Shown here: positions 13,901 to 25,900 of the stretch, one piece after another
Position numbering within the stretch: position 1 is the stretch's first letter
Layout of the letters: each line of letters opens with the position of its first letter
Source: Elusimicrobia bacterium HGW-Elusimicrobia-2
GTDB taxonomy: Bacteria > CG03
Direction: 5' to 3'
DNA: 40,204 nucleotides
NCBI GenBank assembly: GCA_002841685.1
Contig: PHAM01000007.1
Location: 1-40,204, forward strand
The notes under the pieces: generated by a model
What the model saw: the letters and a program-made list of their open reading frames with translations, nothing else
What the model was told of the DNA's origin: nothing
Database searches by the model: none
Position numbers and translations under genes: made by a program

Positions 13901-16900
13901 GTTAAAATGAGGACATCCGGTTCATCGCATGATGTTCAGGTTTATGACATAAACGACACAGCTAAAAAGGGCTGGCAGAACGGCGTGACGGTGACGACGG
14001 AGCCTGTTTCCGCCGCGGCAATGCCTTTCAATAATTTGCACACAAATTCTCTCGCGAATCTCATAGGTACGGCTTTTGCTTACAATCCGGCGGAAGTGAG
14101 TTCTGTTGAGATAGAATTAAAGTGCATCGACGGGCCGGCAGCTGAAAATAACAAATACTGGCAGGGCGGAATTTCATGGCTTGCGGATGAAAAATGGATG
14201 CTTACAACGGGGACAACCGACTGGACAATCGGAAAGCCCACCGTTTGGCCGACAAAAGAGGCTTCTTCGGCGGCGAAATTTCAGCTGTGGACTAAATCTC
14301 ACGATAACTTAGGTTCTACTGAGACGGTGACGGGTTCAATTGTGTTCTACTATGACAAAGGCGAACCGGCAAGCGCTGTTTACGACCCGTCCGGCGAATA
14401 TGTAAACAGCAAGCCGCTTATAAAGGGCACGGCGGTTGACCCGCCGGGCAATACGGGAACAACTAATGACAACATTACGAATGTAGAAATAGCGATTAAA
14501 ATTATAACAGGCACGGTGACAGGCACGACTTACTACTGGCAGCATTATGTCTCATCCGGCGCATGGAAGGCTGGTGTTACGCCGTTGTGGTTTAATGCTG
14601 ATGCTCAGGATGGTAATTTTGACGGAACGCAGGAAGAGCCGTGGTCGTGGAATTCGGCGGAGGTTGATTGGAAAGACCAGACAGAGCATTTTGTGTATTC
14701 AAGGTCTTATGATGGAGCGGGCAATATGGAAGACCCGCCGATTGTAAAGAGGATTGTTTATGATGTGCAGACGGGAGTATCCGTTGTGACTCTTCCTTCC
14801 GGAAGCCCTCAGAACTACAATTCAATGGCGTCAATTTCCGGTACAGCCTCGGATGTCCAGGGCATTGATTATGTGGAGATAAGTTTATTTAACGGCGTCA
14901 ATTATTTTGACCCCGCCCCGTGGACTTTCAGTTCGACGCCGGAACTCTGGATAGTGTGCGCGGGTTCCTCGTCATGGTCGTGGAATTCGTCAACCGTCAC
15001 ATTTAATTATGGGACATCTTATACGGCGAAATCCAAAATGACGGATAAGGCGGGCAATCCGCAAAGTCCCGGCGCGGGCAAAACTTTTGTATGGGATAAT
15101 GCCGCGCCGTCATCTTATGTTCAATATCCGGAGGAAGGAGCTTATGAAAAAATAAATGATTCAACATCAACCTTTACAATTTACGGCACCGCATCCGACC
15201 TTTATTCCAATGTCAGCAAAGTGGAAATTGCGATAAAGAAGGGCGCGGGGAACCTTTACTGGAACGGCCTCACATGGCAGACTGTGGCCGAATACTGGGT
15301 TGAGGCGGATTTGTGGGCGTCTTCCTGGACATACACGGGCGTCAATTGCGGCGACGGCTCCAATCACAGAATATGGGTCAAGGCTTATGACAATGTTCTG
15401 CCGGTAAACAACAAACAGGCCCCGACTGTCGGCGTGGAGGATAGTGAGAATTCAAAATTCAAGTATGATATAACCGACCCTGTTAGTGATATCAGCTATC
15501 CCGGAAAAGGCATTGCGTATAATGTGAAAACCGGCACTTATACAGGAACTTTTGATGACCCTAATTTTGGAAGCGATGTCTTCGATGTGCAAGTTGTCAT
15601 AAGGAGAGATTCCGACAATTTATACTGGTTTGGCGACGCGCCTTACTGGTCGACTAAGCAGGCGCTTGCGGCCTCCCTCATCACGGATACCACGTTTGAG
15701 TTCTATATTTCGGATGTTTCCGAGTTCTATAAAAAATCCGGGGAGGAAAAATACTTCATTTATACAAAAGCCAGAGATTATGCGAACAATTACGAGGATG
15801 GAGCGGCAGACTGGAGTGTTTGGAAATCAACTTTTATTTATGATGCCGTGAATCCTCTGATTTTGATTTCAACGCCGACGCACCTGGCGCATTACAATGC
15901 GCTTGCTGAAATAGGCGGCACTTCTTTTGATAACTGGAGCGGGATTGATTTTGTGGATGTGAGAATTTCAACGAACTCTTCTTATTTCTGGACGGGTTCA
16001 TCCTGGACCGCGGCATCAAACTGGCTTAACGCGACCGGCGGAGCAGCTTGGACATATTCAACGCTTCCGGCCTGGCGCGACGGGGTCGTATATAAGACGG
16101 AAGCGCGCGTATGGGATAAGGCCGGAAATTATAAACTTGCAATCGCGACTTTCACCTTTGATGTTTCTTTCCCGACGGCAACGATCTCGACGCCTCCGGG
16201 CTCTGAGCAGCATTACAACACAGCGTCTTTACCCGCCAATTTCGCGGGCGTATCCACGGATACAGCTCCGGGCGCGCCGGCGAAAGTATATGTCGCCGTA
16301 AAGCATGTTATCTCGGGTGACTGGTGGACGGGCGGCGGCTGGACGACGCAGGGGGCGCCATACTGGCTTGATAATACATCGGGCGTTAGTTCATGGCAGT
16401 GGCCGGTAAGTGTCACATGGAAAAACGCTTCCGTTGATGAAAAATATATTTTCTATGCTATTGCGGAAGACAAAGCCGGCAACATTCAATACAACGCAAA
16501 CGCTTCCTCGGCTGCTTTCTGGTTCCAGGGAAATATGCCTGAGACACTGATAACAAAGCCGATTGAAGGGAGTTATTATAACCATGAAGCCAACGGGCTG
16601 ATTGCTATTCAGGGCACGTCAAATTACGCGAGCCAATGTTCCGTGCGGCTGCAAAAGCCGAATGGCGACTGCTGGGACCAGTCGGAGAAATTATGGAAAT
16701 CATCTGGCACTTTTGAATGGAATGTTATAACGGGGCTAAACAACAACGGCGCCGACGCATGGTCGCTTGTTATTGACACAAACGCCTGGGCGAATAATAC
16801 GCTATATAAAACGACTTCAAAAGGTTTCAGCGCTTCGCTGAATACCACAGAGCCCGACTGGGGCTCGAAAGCGGAAACTAACAAGAATTTTACGATGGAT

Positions 16901-19900
16901 ATTCAAAATCCCGCGGCGGGGACGACGCTTCCATCAGACGGCGCTTACAGGCGCGCGCTCTCCGAAATCAAAGGCACGGCTACTGATGCCGTAGCGGGCG
17001 TGAGAGAAGTAAAAATAACATTAAAGGACATTGATAATGAAAACAGATATTGGAGAGTGACAGATTCCTCATGGGTTATTTCGGTGACATGGTCCACCTC
17101 AACTTTCTCGGCGGGGGTGTGGGCTTTTTCAAATGTGCCGAACTGGATTCACGGCCACGAGTATAAGATTCAGCCGAAAGCATTTGATGATATAAATGAC
17201 GGAGCCGGAAGTTATAACGAGGCGGCGGGGCCGGAAATTTTGTTCACTTATGATGTTGTCGCGCCCACGGCTGTAATTACATCGCCCTCAAATGGTTTAT
17301 ATCCTTCCGCGCTTTCGTCAATAAAAGGAACGCAGAACGATGAGTTTACCGTTCCTTCAATCTTCCTGCAGATTAAAAATAAAAAGACGACAAATTACTG
17401 GAACGGCGGTTGGTTTACAAGCGAAAGGTGGGCTTCCGTCTCAATCTGGTCTTCGTCATGGACATATTCCGGTGTGCCGGCGTGGGATAACGCGACCGAA
17501 TATCAGCTGAAAGTCAAGGCATGGGACGGGGCGGGTTCCACTTCGTCGATTCCGACGAGTAATTTTATTTTTGACAATACGGAGCCGGATTCAGGTCTGA
17601 CGCAGCCTTCGCCATCCGACCCCTATGTCGGCTCAATTGCTTCAATAGGCGGCACGGCCTCCGATGCCGTCTCGGGCGTCCCCGAAGCGGCAACGAAGAA
17701 TCAGATTATTGACCTCACGCTGCCCGCGACCGGTTATTACATTGGCGGCGGCTCATGGGATCCATTGCCCGCCTGGCTTGACACGACGGGGGATGTTGGC
17801 TGGTCTCAGGATTATACTCTTCCGACTTGGATATCCGGAAATAAATACAGAATTATATCAAAAGTTTTTCAGGATAACGCGACGCCTGTAAATGTGGAAA
17901 GTTTGCCTTATTCTTTTGACGTTGTTTATGACACTGTTCCACCGGTTTCAACAGTGACGTATCCCGGCGACGGAAAGAAAGAAAAAGCGGTTAGCAAAAT
18001 CAGGGGAGATTGCGAGGACGACTGGTCATCGGTTCAAAACGACTGGGCTAATTATCCTCTCGAACTTGAAATTATCGCGTTAAAAGGCAGCTTCTGGTCC
18101 GACGATGAATACTGGACGGGTTCCTCATGGACAGTGACTTCCGGGTACAAGGTCTATCCCAATGTTTTTGTTTCTTCGTGGACTTATAGTTTCAGCGGGA
18201 CATGGGACTCCGGCAGGGAATATAAATTGACTCCGAAAATTTACGATAAGGTTCCGAACGAACAGACTGATATTTCATTTAACACGTTTCTTTTTGACAA
18301 TGACCTGCCCGCTTGCGCGGTCACAAATCCTGACGGGAATCTGAATACTGCTCCGCCTGTTGTAAAAGGAACATCAATAGACAATCCGATTGCGCCGAAG
18401 CAAAATTCCGGAATTTCGCTCGTGTATCTTAAAATTCAGGACCTTGAATACAGCGCCACGTACTGGAACGCGACGGAGTGGACGAATTCGGAAACCTGGT
18501 TTGCCATCGCATCCGACACATGGGCATACACTGTGCCTTATCCGACGAGCACCTGGACAGACGGCCACACTTATAAGATCTGGTGCAAAGCCTACGACAT
18601 CGCCGGCAATCTTTATGAGAATTCCGGTGAATACAAGACCTTTGTTTATGATATAACCGACCCTGAATCCGGCGTCGCTGTGCCGGTTGACGACGCTTAT
18701 TATCCCGCCGGAAGCCCGTCCGTTCTTTCGGGAACGGCTGCGGATCCCGGCTGGCCGTCGCTGGGCACCGATATTTATCAGGTTAAGGTCAGAGTGCAGA
18801 GATATTCCGACGGCTATCAATATAATCCGGCGTTTTCTCCGTTTTGGAGAGATCCCGACAATGTTGGCGAGCAGTGGCTTACGGCTAACTACAATTCCAC
18901 GACTGATGAATGGGATTACACCGTTCCGGTTTCATCCTGGCCCTGGGCTAACGGTGAGAAATATGCCGTCTGGTCCGAGGCGCTGGATAACGCGGGGAAT
19001 TCTAAAATTTCCCTGTCTTCAAGTGTATTTATATATGACGCTACAATTCCTCAAGCAGAAGCAATATATCCTGAGGACAGCGATTATCTCAATGCGTCTC
19101 CTATACTTATTTTAAGAGGAATAGACACGGATCCGGGAGAGATAAATGAAGTAAAAGTGAGAATCTGGCGCAGTGATCCGTCAAACCCATATTGGGATGA
19201 AGACGGGGATTCGTGGCGGAGCAATGAATTCTGGAACACCGCGAATCCGTCGGGTTCACCATGGCAGGAAAGCACATTGTGGAAATCGTCATGGACATGG
19301 CAGGGAGAGGGGGTCTTTAATTGGGCTAACGGGGGTAATTATAAAATAGCGGCAAAGAGTAAAGATGAGGCCGGTAATTGGTCAGCTATCTCATCATCTA
19401 ACACTTTTATTACCGATTACTCTTCGCCCACGTCAAGAGTTACCGCTCCCATGGATACAAAATATTATAAAACTCTTGTCAAAATAGAAGGCACTGCGCA
19501 GGATGCCGCGGTAGGGCCTCTCCCTTCACGCGTATGGACGAAGGATAATATAGAAGTGAGAATAGCTGACCTGACACTTGCTACCACAAAGTACTGGGGC
19601 GGCCCTTATGACGGTTGGGGAACAGATGTGAAATGGCGTCCTGCTACTGAGTATAATGATGGGACGTATGCATGGGAATATTCGGATACCGCAGTAGAAG
19701 ATAACAGTGTATGGACAATGAACGGGCTCGGCCACAAATTTGAGGTAACGGTTAAAACCATAGACAGAGCAACCAACGCGGAGCAGCCTATTGCCGCTAA
19801 CACGGTTTCTTTTTATTTTGACAACACCGTCTCAACTTCTATCGTGACTGCGCCCGTCAATTTGGCAAGTTATAACGCTCTCAACTTGATCACCGGCTCC

Positions 19901-22900
19901 GCGTCGGATGGAGCTTCCGGAGTTCATCCTTCCGGAGTGGGCGGAGCGTCGGTTAGGATACGAAAATATGCGGACGGCCTTTTCTGGAAGGAATCGGTTA
20001 AATCCTGGATAGGTTCGGAATGGTGGAATGTCGCCTCCGGCTCTGTTTCATGGCAGATGTCTGTTTCAACGGACGCCTGGGAAACTTCGGGTTCATCTTA
20101 TTCGGTTAATTCCAAATCTTACGATAAGGTGACAGAACCTTCCGCGAATTATGAAGTTCTTTATTCAACGATAATTTTCCGGATAGATAATGCCGCTCCG
20201 GATTCGCTTTTAACAAAACCCGTATATAACGCTTTTACGGGAACTCCCTGGTATGGAAACGGTATGATTTCTATTACAGGCACTTCTTCCGATGATGTGG
20301 GTGTAGCTAAAACAGAAATCTGGATTAAAAAAGAGGACAGCTCTTACGCATGGAACGGTTCCACATGGGTGAATACGGCAAATGAACTTTGGATTCAGTC
20401 CGGCGCGGAAGATGTTTCTCCATGGACATATTCGATTTCCACTTCCGCATGGTTGGCGGGAGAAAGATACAGGGTCATTTCGAGGGCAAAAGATACCTGT
20501 AATTACTATCCGAATTATCAGGCCGTAAGATCCACAAAATGTTTTATTTTTGATAATGTGCCGCCTGTTTCAAGAATAACAAAGCCGCTTAACAGCGCCG
20601 GCTATGGTTCTCTTTCCTCTCTTACCGGCACATCGACCGATATAAATCAGGGTTCGTATCCAAGCGGCGTAAACGGCGCATCCGGCATTAAGTTATCTCT
20701 GCAGATAGACCCTAACGGCACGCCTCCGGGGAAATTCTGGGACGGCACCAGTTCAACGAGTTCATGGTCAAGCGACACTGAAGTGTGGCACAGCGCTGCG
20801 TCTTATACAAATCCGGACTGGTCGGTTGATTTCCCGACTGCCGCATGGATTACAGGCTATGCGTATAAAGTTAAAGTGAAATCATTGGATAAGGTTCCGA
20901 CCGGCGCAAACGAGGAGTCTGTTTTTGAGACAGGAAGAAACCAGAATGTTTTTTCTATTGATTCCAAATCGCCGGAAAGTTATATACAGAAACCCGCGTC
21001 AGGCGGTTCCTATAACGGCACGGATAACAAACTGACGAAAGTTTACGGCACCTGTACCGACTGGACGGGCGGCTCGGGCGTTAACAAAGTTGAAATAGGC
21101 CTGCGGGATCTTGACAGCGTCGGCCAGCCATGGCTGCAGGATAATTATTCGTGGTCGGGGACGGAAAACTGGATTGACGCCAATTTGTCATCGGGCGCCA
21201 CATACTGGGAAAAAGCCGCTCCTTCATGGGTGTCGGGCCATGAATACAGGCTTTATTCCAAATCGGCGGATAACACATCGGATCCCGCGCCCAATGTCGA
21301 GGCGGCGCACTCTCTGCAGTTTATTGTTGACGAAGAACCTCCCGATACAAAAGTTACTGAGCCCGAAAATTTTTCATTTATCGCGTCAATTCCATATGTG
21401 GGAGGAACCGTGACGGATGATTTCGGAGGTTCCCAAAATGCGGGAGTTGATACCGTGAATCTCAAAATTGCCGATTTTACGAATAACGCGACATGGTATT
21501 ACTGGGATGGCACAGGATGGCCGAGTGACGAAAAATGGCTTGCTGACGTGTCTGTGTCAACGCCGGCCTGGCAGTATAACAGCATAGGCACCGCCAATCT
21601 GACTTTGGGCCATAGATATTACGCTATTCCCAAAGGCCTTGATAAAGCCAATAATCTTGAAATATCGCTTTCCACATCCGTATTTTATTTTGATAATTCC
21701 GCTCCGGACTCTAATGTATCCGTGCCTGCGGCAGGCATTTATTACAAAAGCCTTGTCAGTTTAACGGGAACATCGCAGGATCAGCCTCAGGGGAGTTTTG
21801 AGGGTTCTGTTCTCTCATCCGCCGGAGTAAAGGAAGTTTATATAAAGCTTAAAGACGATACCGCTTCAAAATACTGGACGGGGTCGTCGTGGACGCTGAC
21901 GGGGCAGTTCTGGCTGGCGGTCGAAGGCAAAGAATCGTGGTCTTATCCTTTCAATAACAGTGACTGGATAAGCAATCACAAATATATTGTAAACACAAAG
22001 GCCCGCGATAACACGGATGTGCCGGGGCCGAATGTTGAGGTTTCTATTTCAACAAGGACTTTCTATATAGATCAATCATCGCCGACGGCGGTGACGGTGT
22101 CGGCGCCGTCAGGTGACCTGAAAACAAGGCCCGCGGCAGTAAGCGGCACGGCAAAGGACGACACGGGCGTGTTTGAATCCGGCATTATAATGGTAAAGTT
22201 TTTCATTTACGACCTTGACGCGCTGAGGTTCTGGAACGTGGAGCAGTCTTCCTGGCAGGTTGCGGTCTACTGGGCCACGACGACCCTGACGGGTGCGCCT
22301 GTGACCGGCTGGAACGCCGCGATATCCACGGCCGCCTGGATAGACGGCCATCAATACAGCATGAAATGCGAAGCATGGGATTTCGCGGGTAATGGAAAGC
22401 TGTCGGATTATACATATTTCACTTTTGATGAAACCTCACCCGAATCTTTCGTTTCCGTGCCCGTCCACGGCGCTTATTATCCCGAGGGGTCTCCGTCTTC
22501 GCTTTCCGGAACGGCTTCGGACAACAAGAGCGGCGTTACAGAGGTTCTTGTGCGGCTGATGAAAAAGTCGGGCGTTGGCGCGGGTAAGCACTGGAGAATT
22601 TCTGATAATTCGTGGAGGCTTGCTTCCGAGGGCATTGTCTGGTCGACGACGACGCTGACGGGTTCAGGCCCCTGGAATTGGGAAATCCTGTTGGCAAATC
22701 TCCCGCCAAACTACGGTGAAGGCTGGGATAACGGCCAGAACTATCTTGTGGTTGCGAAATCGAAAGACGCCGCGAACAATGAAGAAAGCGTCTTCAACGT
22801 CACTGTTGATTCCAACACGTTTACGTATGATATCAGTTATCCGACGTCGTCTGTGACAAATCCCTCGGGGGACACAAACAGCCCGCCGATACTGATGGGG

Positions 22901-25900
22901 AAATGTTTTGACCCGTCGCCGGGAGTTGTTGCGGAAGTCAGCTACAGATTGCGGACGCAGGGCAGTAAGTACTGGAATAAGCTCGGCCCCGGCTGGGGAG
23001 AGGCGGGCGTTGAGTACTGGAATACAGCGACGCTGTCGTCGGGGGCGACGGCGTGGTGGGAGACGGTGAGCGTGTGGTATGACGAAATAACATATTATCT
23101 CAACAGCCGCGCGAAGGATGACGCTGGGAACTGGGAGCTCAATTTTTCCACGAGGAGTTTTACTTATGATTCTGTTAAACCGGTGTCGGTTTCAACGACG
23201 CCGTACAGCGCGGCATATAAATATCTTAGTTACATAGGCGGCACGGCTTTTGACGGGGATTTCGGAAGCGGCATTGTCGAGGTCAGAGTTGAGGTGACGG
23301 ATATAACCTCGGACACAACATATTACTGGAACGGTCCTGAGCCGAAGTGGCAGTCGGCAACTCCGGCGTGGCTGCCTGCGACGGATCTAACAGAGTGGTC
23401 ATATGCGGATATACTGGATACGCATTGGCGGCTCAGGGGAACGGGGCATAGATTCAGGATAAAAACGAAAGCGAGAGATAATTCAAATAACTGGGAAACG
23501 CCGTCGGCGGGATTTGAGTTTGTGTATGACACGAGCACGCCGGTGTCGGTATCAACGGGGCCTGTAAATAATACGAGCTACTCGTTTACGAGCGGGCAGG
23601 TGATGCTCGCCGGAACCGCGAAAGACGAGCCGAACTTAGCTTTACCAAGGGCGGGCAACGCGGGGCTTAATGTTGTGAATATCTCGCTGAAAAACAAATC
23701 CACCTCTGAGTGCTGGACGGGTTCGAGCTGGACGGCGACAAACCCGTTCTGGGTGACATCGTCAGGGCTGGCAAACTGGAGTTACGGAATATCCACAGGG
23801 AACCTTACCTCGGACAGGGATTATGAGGTGAGGAGCCGCGCGAAAGATAATGTTGCGCTTTATGAGACGAACATAACGACGGTGGTTTTCACATTTGACA
23901 ATGTGCCGCCGGCCAGCGCCGTCAGTGTTCCGTCGGCGCAGTGGTACGGGAACAATCTCGCGCAGTTTTCGGGTAGCGTAAACGACACAAAGACAGGCGT
24001 CAACAGGGTTGACTTGTGGCTGAAATGGGAATCCACTTCGCCCGTGAAATATTATAACGGGAGCGCTTGGACGAGCGAGAAATGGTTTAACACGGGCTCG
24101 CCCGTGTGGACTTATGCTATTTCGACACCGACGTTTAAGAGCGGGCATCAGTACAAGATAAAGAGCAGAGGCGTTGACAACACGGAGTACAGCGCAAATA
24201 TTGAGAATGGTGAATTAAAAAGCCAAACGACATTTTATTTTGATAATGTGAAACCCGCCACTGTTGTCCTGTATCCCGCGGATTCGGGCGAATATACAAT
24301 CATAAACAAAATCAGCGGCACGGCATCGGATGATCCCGGCGGTATTTATCAGTATGAAGCGGGGATGAAAGTGACGGATATAGCGCTGAAGGATGACACG
24401 CTCGGGAAGTGGTGGGATGGTACGGGAACAAGCACAAGCTCGTTCAGCAGCGACGCCGCGGTGTGGAAAGGAACGACGAGCTGGAGCGCGCCGAACTGGG
24501 AAGTGGCGCTCGCCACGACAATCTTTACATCGGGGCATTCGTATCTGGTAAAGAGCAGAGGCACGGACAAAGTGCCGGGAACGGGCGTGAATATTGAAGT
24601 TCCGACTTTGGAGAATACTTTTGAGATTGATTTTGCCGCTCCGGCCAGTTACATAACTATGCCTATAAGCAATAAATTCCACAATGAAAGCCCGCTGACG
24701 GCAGCGGGGACGGCAGAAGACGATCATGCGGGAGTTTCCGGCGTTGCGCTGACGGTGCAGGATTTGACGAAGAGTCAATACTGGCATCAGGGGTTAGGCT
24801 GGCTCGGGGGAATTGAATGGCTCATCGCTTCGTCAACGCCATCCGGTCTTAATGCCGATTGGAGCTATGCGGGAATAAACTGGATTACCGGCAAGAAATA
24901 CGCCCTGAATGTGAAGGCCTATGACGCCTACGGCAATACGGAAACCGTGCACGGAATTAATTTTTACATTGACTATGACAGGCCTGTTTCGACGCTGACA
25001 TCTCCTGCCCCCGCTTCGGTTGTCAGCTCCCTTGCTCTGATAGCGGGGACGGTGACGGACGATTTCGGGGGATATTATTCAACGATGAGCAAGGTTATGG
25101 TCCACATCAGGGATGTTTATTACACGACGCCGAACAAATACTGGACGGGAGCGTCGTGGCTGGATGTTTCCGGAGCGCCTGTTTTCATAGATGTCTCGAC
25201 GCCGACGGTGGAGAGCTGGGATTATAACATGAGCGACTGGACGAGCGGTCACGAGTATGAGATCACGCCGAAGGCGTGGGATAAAGCGGGCAATATTGAA
25301 GCCGCGCTTTCTACGGGCTCGTTTGTTTTTGACAGTGACGCGCCTGACACGGGAGTGAGCGCGCCTCTAAATGGCCTGCCCTATCAGGGCGTGGCGCAGA
25401 TAACGGGAACCGGCGCTGACCTGCCATTCGTGGACGATTTGCAGAACGCGGGATTGGCCGATGTAAGAGTGAAGATCCGCGACGACACCGCTGATCCGGA
25501 TAAATGGTGGACGGGCACGGTGTGGTCGACATGGACGATAAACTGGCTGACAGTTACCCCGCCCTATACCGGCTGGGCATATAACACATCCGCGGTTGCC
25601 TGGACGACGAACAGAAGATATTATGTAAACACAAAGGGCTGGGATAACGCCAATACGTCCAACGAGGAAATGACGATTTCAACAATGAGTTTTGTGATAG
25701 ACAGAAGCTCTCCGACGAGCGTTATAAGTTTCCCGGCTGACGGGGCTAATCTTCCGTCAAAGCCGGCGCAGCTCACAGGGACGAGCAAAGACGATGATAC
25801 TGCTCCGGAGAAAGCGGGAATAGACAGGGTGTGGGTTGAGTTAGTGGATATGACACTTTCAACACAGCCGTTCTGGAACAGCGGGACGACGAGCTGGCAG

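Noticed and set aside
18687-19115. Plus-strand open frame of 142 codons in another frame, and shorter ones such as 21111-21413
   Set aside because: They overlap the giant frame completely and give low-complexity Arg/Pro/Ile-rich translations with no domain.
24215-24787. Minus-strand open frame of 190 codons, with similar ones at 10901-11455, 35129-35662, 18374-18820 and 39023-39469
   Set aside because: All are antisense to well-conserved repeats. Their recurrence follows from the repeated codon pattern on the plus strand; no ribosome binding site or family resemblance was seen.
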